This document shows, piece after piece, positions 1 to 8,523 of a stretch of DNA of 64,000 nt (its first letter is position 1; each line of letters begins with the position of its first letter). A program made the position numbers and the translations under genes. The DNA lies in NCBI RefSeq assembly GCF_031626875.1, contig NZ_JANDMF010000018.1, positions 28,609 through 92,608 on the forward strand, in the 5' to 3' direction. Origin of the DNA: Clostridium sp031626875. Its GTDB lineage: Bacteria; Bacillota; Clostridia; Clostridiales; Clostridiaceae. Under the pieces are notes generated by a model. That model was given only the letters and a program-made list of their open reading frames with translations. It was not told where the DNA came from and did not search any database.

Positions 1-1
1 G

Positions 2-613
2 CAAAATGGTGCAGGGAATGATAGAGATTTAGAAAAGTTCATTAAGAAAGAAAATATTTTAATAGGAACAACTGAACATAATTGTCGTAATCTAGGCGAA
101 GGTAAAATTTCACATGATGCTATAGGAGTAACAAATATTGGAATGATTATTTATAATGAAGAAAAACTTTCTAAAATTGAAAAGGTTTTTAAAGAATGTA
201 ATATAGAAACAAAAATATATGAGAATATTCAGGAGATAATTTGGAGAAAATTATTTATTAATATGTCACTTAATTCCATTACTGCAATCTTACGATGTAA
301 AGTTGGATATATTTATGATAGCAAGTACGCAACACACATTTTAGAAAATATTTTATCAGAAGCAGTTGATGTAGCGATTGCAGATGGAATGGATTTTAAT
401 AAGGACGAAATAATTAAGAATATCCAAAAACATATTCATGAGGATTTTTATGAAATTATCACATCTATGAATCAAGATGTTTCAAATAAGAGGGAAACTG
501 AAATAGATCATATTAATGGAGCTGTTGTAAAAGCAGGAAAGGAATATGGAATTCCTACTCCCTACAATGAATTTGTAGTAAATATAATTCATGCTATTGA
601 AGGATTGTATTAA
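2..613 (+). CDS. 2-dehydropantoate 2-reductase, C-terminal part
   Basis: Partial gene: the frame is open from base 2, so the start codon and the NADP-binding Rossmann N-terminus lie outside the window. The visible part begins with QNGAGN, the typical ketopantoate reductase loop, and continues to WRKLFINMSLNSITAIL and TEIDHINGAVVKAGKEYGIPTP, the conserved segments of the all-helical C-terminal domain (ApbA_C), including the family's catalytic Lys and substrate-binding Asn/Glu. Known family reaction: NADPH reduction of ketopantoate to pantoate in CoA synthesis. Several clostridial paralogues reduce other 2-ketoacids, so panE is not assigned. The gene runs tail-to-tail, one base apart, into the next gene. 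Confidence 0.85.
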   Translation, partial: QNGAGNDRDLEKFIKKENILIGTTEHNCRNLGEGKISHDAIGVTNIGMIIYNEEKLSKIEKVFKECNIETKIYENIQEIIWRKLFINMSLNSITAILRCKVGYIYDSKYATHILENILSEAVDVAIADGMDFNKDEIIKNIQKHIHEDFYEIITSMNQDVSNKRETEIDHINGAVVKAGKEYGIPTPYNEFVVNIIHAIEGLY

Positions 614-614
614 A

Positions 615-1082
615 TTATAAGGAGTTAATTTTGTTTTGTAATTTTTCTATTTCAGTCATTAAAGTGTTTATGTGAGATTCTAACTCATCTATTCTTTTTG
701 TAATAGATGAGTTTTGGCTATTTTGAGTACTGCTATTTTGGTTGGTATTGCAAAATGGATTATTTACATTGTAATTATTTGGACAAAAGTATCTTCCGGG
801 TCCCCCTTGGAAATATTGTTGTTGAGCATTATAAGTTAGTATCACTTGTCCAAGTAGCTCAAACCAATTTCCTAAGGCATTTTGAACATTAAAGGGTATA
901 TTACCTGAAATTATTTCTCCAAGTATTCCGCTTATTGCAACAAATAATTCTGGATTTAAATTTTGAAATCCATTTGGTATATCAAAACATCCTGGGTTAT
1001 TTTTAGTTTCTGAATTGTTTGGATTAGTATATCCACAAGCTTTTAATAAATCTTCAAAATTGCTCCATCCATTAAAATCCAT
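615..1082 (-). CDS. Hypothetical protein with C-terminal coiled coil
   Basis: A 155-residue protein I do not recognise. It starts MDFNGWSNFEDLLK behind a GAGGAAG ribosome binding site. Visible parts: a helical N-terminal half with hydrophobic stretches (FVAISGILGEII; ALGNWFELLGQVIL) but no clear signal peptide; an Asn/Gln/Pro/Gly-rich middle (QQQYFQGGPGRYF, then a TQNSQNSS-type run); and a C-terminal 30-residue amphipathic heptad segment (IDELESHINTLMTEIEKL) expected to form a coiled coil. Pattern of structured head, low-complexity linker and coiled coil could suit a self-associating or spore-related protein, but that is inference. It converges on the reductase gene with no room for a terminator between them. 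Confidence 0.7.
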   Translation of the reverse strand: MDFNGWSNFEDLLKACGYTNPNNSETKNNPGCFDIPNGFQNLNPELFVAISGILGEIISGNIPFNVQNALGNWFELLGQVILTYNAQQQYFQGGPGRYFCPNNYNVNNPFCNTNQNSSTQNSQNSSITKRIDELESHINTLMTEIEKLQNKINSL

Positions 1083-1543
1083 GACTTCCTCTTAATATAA
1101 GTACTTTCATTTATTATATTTATATCATATTATAATTGTTACTTTAGTATATGGAATAATATGGGATTTTAATTTATTAACAATGATTAAGAAATATTAA
1201 AGATTTTATGTAAAATTAGATTTTTATTCTTCAACATAGAGTTGTAGGATATTATATTTTGCATAAATAATTAATAAACTTGTATATTTCTGATGCATTT
1301 TGGTAATGGAATTGTGCTATATCACTTCTGGTATACAAGATTAAACGGTAAAAATTACAGGTTAATTTATATATACTTATAGAAAAGATTATCTTTTAAG
1401 AATAAAAATATAGATATAACTCAGTGATTATGCGGAAATTTAAAAGTGCAAAATAATTAACAATATCATTGCTAATTATTTTACTGTTGTATTTTGTATA
1501 AACATGTAGTATACTAAAAAAAGAAATTGGTATTAGAGTGTAA

Positions 1544-1560
1544 ATTGTTAACGTATGCAA
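1544..1560. promoter_or_regulatory. LacI-family/cre-like operator, copy 1
   Basis: ATTGTTAACGTATGCAA has the central CG and flanking TG/CA of LacI-family operators, close to the CcpA cre consensus WTGNNARCGNWWWCAW. A second copy sits 94 bp downstream, about nine helical turns away, consistent with looping by one repressor. Confidence 0.5.
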
Positions 1561-1637
1561 ATAAAATTAAAATTTAAACATTCATTTTTAAAGATTTTTT
1601 TGATAATTATTAAAAAGATTAAATACATTAGCCATTG

Positions 1638-1654
1638 ATTGTTAACGTGTACAG
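1638..1654. promoter_or_regulatory. LacI-family/cre-like operator, copy 2
   Basis: ATTGTTAACGTGTACAG shares its first eleven bases with the copy at 1544. Both lie upstream of the sugar symporter gene. Related sites precede the pectin methylesterase (17078) and arabinofuranosidase (47506) genes. Confidence 0.5.
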
Positions 1655-1929
1655 AAAAAAATTGAATTTAGAACTTTTTAGAAATTTATTTGTGATTTAT
1701 TAAACAATCATTAAAAAAAGGAAATATCCTAAAAATTGCTAAAGTATTTAAAAAATTATAAATGAAAAATAAAAGATGATTATCTTTGTTATATAGTTTA
1801 AGAGTTGATACTTAGTATTAATTTTGAGTAAAAACTCATTTTGTGAAAACCTTTATAAATAGAAATTTTGTAAAGAGTAAGTAAATAATAAAAAATGAGA
1901 TGAGAAATTATTTATAAGGAGAAGATCTT

Positions 1930-3276
1930 ATGAAAAAGCTATCTTTAAAAGAGAAAATTTCCTATGGGTTTGGTGATTTTGGAAATGGATTCATGTTCGA
2001 TTTAGGACAAGCATACCTTTCTAAATTCTTTACTGATGTATGTGGCATACCAGCTGCACAAGCAAAGAATATATTTGTATTTACAAAAATATTTGATGCA
2101 TTTATGGATCCGATAGCAGGGTCGGTAATTGATGCTAGAAAGCCAAGTAAAACTGGTAAGTTTAGACCAGTTATGATGATTTCAAGTATTATACTTGCAG
2201 CATTAACAGTGTTTACATTTACTATGCCTGATATGTCAGTAGGTAATAAATTAATATATGCATATGCAGCATATATGATATGGGGGCTTGTATATTCTTT
2301 TACAAATATTCCATATGGTTCTTTAGCATCTGTTATGACACAAGATGTTAATGATAGAAGTCAAATGGCAACATTTAGACAAGCAGGGTCTTTAGGTGCT
2401 CAGTTAATTACTGGAGTTGCATTTGTACCTATATTAACACATTTTACAGATCCTAAAATTGGATATCCTATAGCAGCAGCTATTATGGCACTAATAGGAA
2501 TAATTGCATTCTTTATTTGTTTTAAAAATACTAGAGAACACATTCAACCTAAAGCAAAAGTACAAGAAAAATTAACTTTTGCAGATTATAAAGGAGCAAT
2601 ATTTGCTAACAAACCATTAATTGCTATAATCATTATGACTTTATTTACAATATCAGCTATGAATGCAAATAACCAAATGATGATATATTACTGTCAATAT
2701 GCTCTTGGTAATGTTGAACTTCAACCAGTTATAAATACAATAATGATTGGATGTTCTATAATAGGAATAGCAGCTATTCCAAAGCTTGTTTCTAAGTTCG
2801 GAAAAAAGAAAACAGCTATGATAGGATTTGCTATTAGTATAGTTGCTAATGGATTAAATTTTATATTACCAGCAAACTTCTATACTTTCACAGCACTTGT
2901 TACTATAGGATACATAGGATTAGCTATACCAAATGGTGTAACATGGGCTATGGTATCAGATTGTATAGATTATAGTGAATGGAATACTGGAAAGAGAAAA
3001 GAAGGAATAATCTATTCTGCATTTAACTTTGCAAGAAAGATAGCACAATCTTTAGCAGCATATGTTACTTTAGGAGCACTAGGATTAACAGGATATGTCC
3101 CAAATGCAGTACAAACTTCAAGTGCATTATTTGGAATGAAAGCTGTAATGGCATTATATCCAGCAGTTGCATTAACTTTAGCAGCAATTGTTGTATTTGT
3201 ATTATATGATTTAACAGATGAAAAATTCAATTCAATTGTTAAAGAGTTACAAGAAGGAAAATTTAGAAATAATTAA
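1930..3276 (+). CDS. GPH-family (glycoside-pentoside-hexuronide) cation symporter
   Basis: 448 residues, about twelve membrane segments. The N-terminus (SYGFGDFGNGFMFDLGQAYL, then FTDVCGIPA and FDAFMDPIAGSVIDARKP) is the typical start of the GPH/MelB/XynP family, which imports oligosaccharides, pentosides or hexuronides with Na+ or H+. RBS AAGGAGAAG lies just upstream of the ATG. The gene is monocistronic: a strong hairpin follows. The substrate cannot be read from sequence. The shared operator with pectin- and arabinan-degrading genes elsewhere in the window suggests a plant cell-wall sugar (inference). Confidence 0.9.
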   Translation: MKKLSLKEKISYGFGDFGNGFMFDLGQAYLSKFFTDVCGIPAAQAKNIFVFTKIFDAFMDPIAGSVIDARKPSKTGKFRPVMMISSIILAALTVFTFTMPDMSVGNKLIYAYAAYMIWGLVYSFTNIPYGSLASVMTQDVNDRSQMATFRQAGSLGAQLITGVAFVPILTHFTDPKIGYPIAAAIMALIGIIAFFICFKNTREHIQPKAKVQEKLTFADYKGAIFANKPLIAIIIMTLFTISAMNANNQMMIYYCQYALGNVELQPVINTIMIGCSIIGIAAIPKLVSKFGKKKTAMIGFAISIVANGLNFILPANFYTFTALVTIGYIGLAIPNGVTWAMVSDCIDYSEWNTGKRKEGIIYSAFNFARKIAQSLAAYVTLGALGLTGYVPNAVQTSSALFGMKAVMALYPAVALTLAAIVVFVLYDLTDEKFNSIVKELQEGKFRNN

Positions 3277-3291
3277 TAAGTAGAATAAATT

Positions 3292-3327
3292 AAAGTGCAG
3301 AGTGAATTATTTTTCACTCTGCACTTT
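3292..3327. terminator. Bidirectional terminator between convergent genes
   Basis: AAAGTGCAGAGTGAA and TTCACTCTGCACTTT form a perfect 15-bp stem. It serves the symporter gene and overlaps the last codons of the convergent glucosaminidase gene. Confidence 0.85.
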
Positions 3328-4236
3328 GTTGTCTATAAGTTGTAAATTATTTTCCCTTATTATATTAGTTATTAAATCAGCATAAATATTATTTCCTTTT
3401 TCATCTTCTATTGTACTATAACCAGCATTTTCAATAGCCTGAGCCTGTTTTATATATTGTGAATAATTGAAGACACCACTTTCTTTATAACGTTTATTAT
3501 CAGAAATAAATTTGCCATAATCATCTAAAGATTCATTTATATTGTCATAACTTCTAAAATTGTCTTTTATAGTTTTGTTGTAATATTCAGATGTAGTCAT
3601 ATTTACACTTTTTCCCTTCCAACTATTATCAGCTTTTATTCCAAATAAATTATTTGCTTTAGTACTGAGTTCGGATTTTCCCCAACTTGATTCTAAAACA
3701 GCTTGAGATATAGTGATAGAAGGAAGAATCTTATATTTTTTATATATTTCAATTGCTTTTGGAGTAAGTTCATTAATAAATTTTTTAGTTTCAGAAGTTT
3801 CTTTTAAATTATCTGGAACTAAACCAATATGGGTTAATTGCTCTATATATTTGTAAGTCTTTTCTTTTTGCGATTTTGTAAATGATAATTCATTTAATAT
3901 ATAATCTAAACTGACAAGTGTGAAGTTATTATTACTATTGTTTGATTTAAAAAAAGTTTTTCCTAATTCTTGAATGCTCTCATCAGTAGATTTTGAAAGA
4001 TCTTTTTTATATCTTACATAATCAATTGCTGCTAGATATTGCCAGTTTACTTGAAGCTTGTCTTCGCTTATGGTATCAGTTGAATTAATATAGAGTTTGA
4101 TTTCTGAATTATTTAATTTTATCCTGTCATTTTTTTGATAAAAGTATAGTATTGTCAATCCAATACATGAAATAACAAGTAGTGAAAAGATTGTTTTAAC
4201 TATCCTTAATAATTTTCTTCTAAATTTTTCGTTCAT
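3307..4236 (-). CDS. Membrane-anchored N-acetylglucosaminidase (peptidoglycan hydrolase)
   Basis: 309 residues. Residues about 11-33 form one hydrophobic segment with no cleavage site, so the enzyme is probably tethered to the outer face of the membrane. Residues about 30-150 are of unknown fold. Residues about 165-300 are a glucosaminidase domain (GH73-like): QAVLESSWGKSELS with the expected catalytic Glu at 182, NNLFGIKA, then FRSYDNINESLDDY and a late YST motif. Known role: cleaves GlcNAc-MurNAc bonds in peptidoglycan during wall remodelling, cell separation or sporulation. Single gene ending in a shared bidirectional terminator. Confidence 0.85.
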   Translation of the reverse strand: MNEKFRRKLLRIVKTIFSLLVISCIGLTILYFYQKNDRIKLNNSEIKLYINSTDTISEDKLQVNWQYLAAIDYVRYKKDLSKSTDESIQELGKTFFKSNNSNNNFTLVSLDYILNELSFTKSQKEKTYKYIEQLTHIGLVPDNLKETSETKKFINELTPKAIEIYKKYKILPSITISQAVLESSWGKSELSTKANNLFGIKADNSWKGKSVNMTTSEYYNKTIKDNFRSYDNINESLDDYGKFISDNKRYKESGVFNYSQYIKQAQAIENAGYSTIEDEKGNNIYADLITNIIRENNLQLIDNKVQSEK

Positions 4237-4402
4237 ATATTCCTCTTAATATTTCTATAAATTATTAATCAATAAGACATTTATTAAATGCTTAAGACAT
4301 AATTATAGTATCATAATAGTTGTTGGATTTTGACATATTAAAGCAATATTAATAATTTCTTAAATATTTTAAGCTTATTTTATTAACTGTTCTTTATAAG
4401 TG

Positions 4403-4430
4403 TTTACATATGAATGAGAAATGATATACA
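4403..4430 (+). promoter_or_regulatory. Putative sigma-A promoter of the small anchored protein gene
   Basis: TTTACA (4403-4408), a 16-base spacer, and TATACA (4425-4430). The expected transcription start is near 4438, which makes the ATG at 4440 leaderless and favours the downstream ATG at 4470. Confidence 0.45.
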
Positions 4431-4469
4431 ATATATGTATTGTTATATATATTATGGGAGATAATTGAA

Positions 4470-4838
4470 ATGAAAAAAATAAAATTTGGAGTTGTTCTTT
4501 TGGTTGTAGTTTTAGGAATAGGAATTTATTATTATAAGTTTATTTCAGATTTTTCTTGTTTAGCTGATATTAAAGGTGATATTACATCAACGCAAAGTAA
4601 TGGTTCAGAAGCAACTTTTCAAGTTGAAAAGGGTGAAAAAATTAAATTCGTTTGCAACTCTGTAGTTCAGCAAGGAAATTTGAAAATAACTTTAAATGAT
4701 GCAAATGGGAGAGCAATAAAAGACTTTGATATAAATAAAAAATATTCTGAAGAATTTACTTTTGAAAGTCATGGAGAATATGGAATATCAGCTAAGTATA
4801 GTGATTTTATAGGAAGTTTTAATGTTAAATGCAAATAA
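4470..4838 (+). CDS. Small membrane-anchored or secreted protein of unknown function
   Basis: 122 residues from the ATG at 4470, chosen because GGGAG precedes it by nine bases and the earlier in-frame ATG at 4440 lies at the predicted transcription start. Begins MKKIKFGVVLLVVVLGIG, a signal anchor, followed by about 95 residues rich in alternating beta-type sequence with two Cys (FVCNSV and the C-terminal NVKCK) and a third near the membrane (FSCLAD). The extracytoplasmic part looks like a single small beta-sandwich. No family recognised. A bidirectional terminator follows. Confidence 0.65.
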   Translation: MKKIKFGVVLLVVVLGIGIYYYKFISDFSCLADIKGDITSTQSNGSEATFQVEKGEKIKFVCNSVVQQGNLKITLNDANGRAIKDFDINKKYSEEFTFESHGEYGISAKYSDFIGSFNVKCK

Positions 4839-4877
4839 AAAAATTAAAAATTATATATGCTAAAATAAGAAAAGTTG

Positions 4878-4934
4878 AAAAACTCTCCTTTTTCTCATAA
4901 GCAAATTTGTTCATGAGTAAAAGAGGAGTTTTTT
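4878..4934. terminator. Bidirectional terminator
   Basis: AAAACTC-TCCTTTTT-CTCAT pairs with ATGAG-TAAAAGAGGAGTTTT and is followed by a T run on the plus strand. It lies between the convergent small-protein gene and nudC. Confidence 0.75.
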
Positions 4935-4939
4935 ACAAG

Positions 4940-5761
4940 TTAAATATCACCTTTAAATTTACATATCATTTCATTAGTAAGACTGATTCCATCATATTGA
5001 ACTTCAATTTTTTCTCTTTCAACCCAAATTGCTTCAGAAAGTTCATTTTCATCTAGAGTTATTTCTGAATTACCATCAAGTTCAGCAAAATATCCAATAA
5101 GTAAACTTTCTGAGAATCCCCATGGTTGAGATTTATAATATTTTATATTTTTAACCTTAACTCCTACCTCTTCCATAACCTCTCTTTTTACAGTTTCCTC
5201 TGGTGTTTCACCAATCTCTACAAATCCAGCAACTAGAGCATATCTTGTATATTCTCTACCAGCATACTTGGTAAGAAGTAATTTATCACCATCATAAATA
5301 GCAACTATAACAGCAGGAGAAATTTTTGGATAAATCATATTATGACAATCTTCACAAAGTAGCATTCTTTCTTTTTTATCAGCTACTAATTCATGTCCAC
5401 ATCTACCACAATATTTATTATTTTTATACCATGAATTTAAATGGTAAGCTGTAACACCTGCATAGGCATAATATTTTGGGGAAGAAGTTCTCAATAAGTT
5501 TATATTTTCAAAGGTAAAACCTTCGATTTTTATTTCACTTTCTACTTGAGCTAGAAAAAAGTCATGTTCATCTATTCTAAATAAATATATATAATTAGCT
5601 TTTATATTTTGAAAGTCACTATATTTTGGATAAGTTATAACTCCATTAGCATTATTTGATAGAATGGTATTTTCTTTATAATATAAAATAAAGCTATCAT
5701 TATTAGGTTTTTTTTCTATATATTCATTATGAAGTATATTTGGATGTATATCTTGAATCAT
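4940..5761 (-). CDS. nudC: NAD+ diphosphatase (Nudix hydrolase)
   Basis: 273 residues from the start MIQDIHPN. An ATG six codons earlier lies inside the ribosome binding site itself (ATGAGGAG), so the ATG ten bases after GAGGAG is preferred. Zinc ribbon: CGRC...LCEDC with Cys near 118, 121, 136 and 139. Nudix box GFVEIG-ETPEET-VKREVMEEVG near 179-200 has all catalytic Glu residues. SQPWGFSESLL follows it, the NudC-type SQPWPFPxS motif that separates NAD(H) and RNA-decapping enzymes from other Nudix proteins. Known role: hydrolyses NAD(H) to NMN(H) and AMP, and removes NAD caps from RNA. Single gene. Confidence 0.92.
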   Translation of the reverse strand: MIQDIHPNILHNEYIEKKPNNDSFILYYKENTILSNNANGVITYPKYSDFQNIKANYIYLFRIDEHDFFLAQVESEIKIEGFTFENINLLRTSSPKYYAYAGVTAYHLNSWYKNNKYCGRCGHELVADKKERMLLCEDCHNMIYPKISPAVIVAIYDGDKLLLTKYAGREYTRYALVAGFVEIGETPEETVKREVMEEVGVKVKNIKYYKSQPWGFSESLLIGYFAELDGNSEITLDENELSEAIWVEREKIEVQYDGISLTNEMICKFKGDI

Positions 5762-5971
5762 ATTTTTACGTCTCCTCATTTCATTAGATTTGTCAAATAG
5801 CTGTGAACAAGCTTGTCCAATTCAATCTGCTATTTAAACCCATGTAATTATTTTACCACTATATAGACCTATTGCAACAATACAGTTTCTTATAATGTAT
5901 ATAAAAAATATGTTATAGTTATTGTAGTAAAATAAGTTAAATTATAACATGATTAATTAAAGAGGATAGAG

Positions 5972-6640
5972 ATGAGAAAAAGAATTTTATTGATAGAAGA
6001 TGATATTAAGTTAACAAAGTACATGGAGGAATATTTAACTGCTTATGATTATTCAATCAAAACTATTAAAGATTTTGATAACATACAAGAAGAGATAAGT
6101 AGTGCAAAAAGTGATTTAATACTTTTGGATATAAATCTTCCAAGGTTTGATGGATTTTATTTTTTAAAAATAATTAGAAACAATAGCAACATACCTGTTA
6201 TTATTGTTTCTTCAAGAAGTGAAGAAGGAGAACAAATTAGAGGGATGGAACTTGGAGCAGATGATTATATAACAAAGCCATTTAGTATGGGAATACTATT
6301 AGCAAAAATAAATGCTATTATTAGAAGGACAAATACATCAAAAGAAAATATTATAGAAGTTAAAGGAATAAAGCTTATTTGTGAAGGAATGGAGATAATG
6401 ATAGATGAGAAAAGCATCCCCTTATCAAAAAATGAGTACAAGCTACTAAAGCTATTTTTTATAAATCATGAAAAGGTGGTTACAAGGGAAGAATTACTTG
6501 AGAATTTATGGGATGAAGATGATTTTGTAGATGATAATACATTAACAGTTAACATAACAAGGCTAAAGAAAATGTTGAAGGATAATAATGTACAATTGGC
6601 TGTGGAAACAAAAAGGGGGATTGGATATGTCCTTAGGTAA
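5972..6640 (+). CDS. OmpR-family response regulator (Bce type)
   Basis: 222 residues: receiver domain with acidic pair E9/D10-D11, phospho-acceptor D53 (LILLDINLP), Thr/Ser switch (VSSRS) and Lys in ITKPF; then a winged-helix DNA-binding domain ending in ETKRGIGYVLR. First gene of a run with a short histidine kinase and an ABC transporter, the standard Bce/Ycb peptide-antibiotic arrangement in Firmicutes. The last 14 bases overlap the kinase start. Expected to activate the ABC transporter operon starting near 7768 (inference from the family). Confidence 0.92.
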   Translation: MRKRILLIEDDIKLTKYMEEYLTAYDYSIKTIKDFDNIQEEISSAKSDLILLDINLPRFDGFYFLKIIRNNSNIPVIIVSSRSEEGEQIRGMELGADDYITKPFSMGILLAKINAIIRRTNTSKENIIEVKGIKLICEGMEIMIDEKSIPLSKNEYKLLKLFFINHEKVVTREELLENLWDEDDFVDDNTLTVNITRLKKMLKDNNVQLAVETKRGIGYVLR

Positions 6641-7607
6641 GTTAATAAGAATTACATTAAATAAAGAGAAAGTTTTTATTTCTCTTTATTTATGCAACTT
6701 GTTTTGTATAATGCTGTTTTATTATTTTATTTATGATAAACATTTTATAGCTTATCCTATTTTATTAAGTTCATTCTTCTTAATTTTATATTTGAGTTAT
6801 AAATTATACATATATAATTGCTTCTATAGTTCATTAGAAGAAGCAAAAACAAGTCCAGATTATAAAGTGAAGGACAGTGTGTTTGAGGATATATTTGAAG
6901 ATATTAAAGAAATACATAATAGTTATATTTCTAAGATATATACTTTGGAGAATAATAGAGTAGAAAAGGAAAAATTACTAACAGAGTGGATTCATAATAT
7001 GAAGACTTCAGTTGCAGTGATGAATTTAGCTATAGATAAATTGCCAAATAAAGATGTGATTTCTGATATAAGATATGAAAATAGTTTATTGCAGAAAAAT
7101 TTAGAAGGTGCATTAAACCTATTTAGGCTTGAGGAGTTTTCAAGAGATTATGTGCCTGAAGTTATAAATTTAAAGGAACTTGTGAAGAAAAGCATAAATT
7201 CACAGAAAAGAAATTTTATTTATGGTGATATCTTTCCAGATGTAAGAATTCCAGAGAATCATTTTATTTTATCAGACAAAAAATGGAGTGAATATGTATT
7301 AGTTCAGATTATAAGTAATGCAATAAAATATTCATATACAAAAGGAAAAGTAAGTTTTAGAAGTGAGGAAACTGATAAAAACATTATGCTCTACATAGAA
7401 GATACAGGAGTAGGAATAAAAACAGAGGATTTACCAAGGATTTTTGATGTGTTTTTTACAGGTAGTAATGGTAGAAATGAGGAAAAGTCTTCAGGAATAG
7501 GATTGTATATGTGTAAGTGTATTTGTGATAATTTAGGTGATAAAATACAGATTGTTTCAGAGTGGAATAAAGGGACAAGTGTTAAGATTACTTACATAAA
7601 AAATTAA
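6627..7607 (+). CDS. Intramembrane-sensing histidine kinase (BceS-like)
   Basis: 326 residues from the ATG at 6627, preceded by AAAGGGGG. An upstream in-frame ATG (6588) would need a start deep inside the regulator gene. Two membrane segments (about 14-36 and 42-62) are joined by only a few residues, so there is no extracellular sensor domain. A helical linker leads to the DHp motif LTEWIHNMKTSV with phospho-acceptor His123, then the HATPase domain: N box QIISNAIKYS, G1 IEDTGVGIK, G2 SSGIGLYMCK. Bce-type kinases of this shape do not sense drugs directly but report flux through a partner ABC transporter, which is encoded next. Confidence 0.92.
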   Translation: MSLGKLIRITLNKEKVFISLYLCNLFCIMLFYYFIYDKHFIAYPILLSSFFLILYLSYKLYIYNCFYSSLEEAKTSPDYKVKDSVFEDIFEDIKEIHNSYISKIYTLENNRVEKEKLLTEWIHNMKTSVAVMNLAIDKLPNKDVISDIRYENSLLQKNLEGALNLFRLEEFSRDYVPEVINLKELVKKSINSQKRNFIYGDIFPDVRIPENHFILSDKKWSEYVLVQIISNAIKYSYTKGKVSFRSEETDKNIMLYIEDTGVGIKTEDLPRIFDVFFTGSNGRNEEKSSGIGLYMCKCICDNLGDKIQIVSEWNKGTSVKITYIKN

Positions 7608-7767
7608 CAACCTTTCATCAGTGTAAGGTTAGGTAAGTTAAATCGATTTGTGAATATATAGATTGATAATATACTTTAGATAAGGCATATGTAAGAAAAT
7701 AAACTAGCATGCTGACTTGTTGTTTTCTGGAATATACCTAAAGTTAAGGAAAGAAGTGAGAAAAGTT

Positions 7768-8523
7768 ATGAGAGTTTTAGAGTGCAAAAAAGTAACTAAA
7801 ATATATGATGCTTATAAAGGAGCAGACGTTGTAAAAGCTTTAAATGGGATATCATTTATGGTTCACGAGGGAGATTTCTTAGGGGTAATGGGTCCAAGTG
7901 GAAGTGGTAAAACTACATTATTAAATATATTAGCAGGAATTGATAAATCCACTGCTGGAGAAGTGTTAATAGGAGAAAAAAATACTCAAAATATGAAAAA
8001 AGATGAGCTTGTTCTTTTTAGAAGAAATAATATTGGTTTTGTTTTTCAAGAGTTTAATCTTTTAGATAGTTTAACTGTAAAGGAAAATATTGCGTTCCCA
8101 TTAACATTGGATAGATTAAAGCCTAAGGTAGTTGAGGAGAAAGTTAATGAATTAATTGAGTATTTTGGACTAGAACAAGTTAAGAATAGTTATCCATATA
8201 ACATTTCAGGTGGACAAAAACAAAGAGTAGCAGAGGCTAGAGCTTTAATTAAAGAACCTAAAATAGTACTTGCAGATGAACCTACAGGAAATTTAGATTC
8301 AAAATCATCAGCTAATATAATGGAGAGTTTTAAAAAGATAAATAAAGAGAAAAAGTCTACTATTGTCATGGTTACTCATGATCCATTTGCTGCGTCCTTT
8401 TGCACAAGAATAATATTTATAAAAGATGGGAGTATAAAACTTGAAATAAATTCAAATGGAAATAGAAAGGAATTCTTTGACAAGGTAATGGAAGCTCAAT
8501 TGGTTATGGGAGGACAAGAGTAA
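7768..8523 (+). CDS. Bce-type ABC transporter, ATP-binding subunit
   Basis: 251 residues from the ATG at 7768 (MRVLECKKVTKIYD). A TTG at 7717 would add 17 residues unlike the family and is rejected. Walker A GPSGSGKTT at 42-50, Q loop FVFQEFNLLD, signature ISGGQKQRV, Walker B IVLADEPTGNLD, and switch His in VTHDP are all present. It belongs to the MacB/LolD/BceA class. A 160-bp gap separates it from the kinase gene, enough for the regulated promoter expected in Bce systems. Its stop overlaps the first permease start (TAATG), implying translational coupling. Confidence 0.93.
   Translation: MRVLECKKVTKIYDAYKGADVVKALNGISFMVHEGDFLGVMGPSGSGKTTLLNILAGIDKSTAGEVLIGEKNTQNMKKDELVLFRRNNIGFVFQEFNLLDSLTVKENIAFPLTLDRLKPKVVEEKVNELIEYFGLEQVKNSYPYNISGGQKQRVAEARALIKEPKIVLADEPTGNLDSKSSANIMESFKKINKEKKSTIVMVTHDPFAASFCTRIIFIKDGSIKLEINSNGNRKEFFDKVMEAQLVMGGQE

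Larger units (their letters stand above)
1083..1929. other. 847-bp AT-rich non-coding region upstream of the GPH symporter gene
   Basis: No plausible coding frame with a ribosome binding site is seen. The region carries promoters for the divergent neighbours and two copies of an operator-like palindrome (1544-1560, 1638-1654). The remaining A+T-rich sequence shows no other clear structure by eye. Confidence 0.6.

Noticed and set aside
1930..3276. Frameshift or truncation in the GPH symporter
   Set aside because: The frame is continuous and full length, with normal N- and C-termini.
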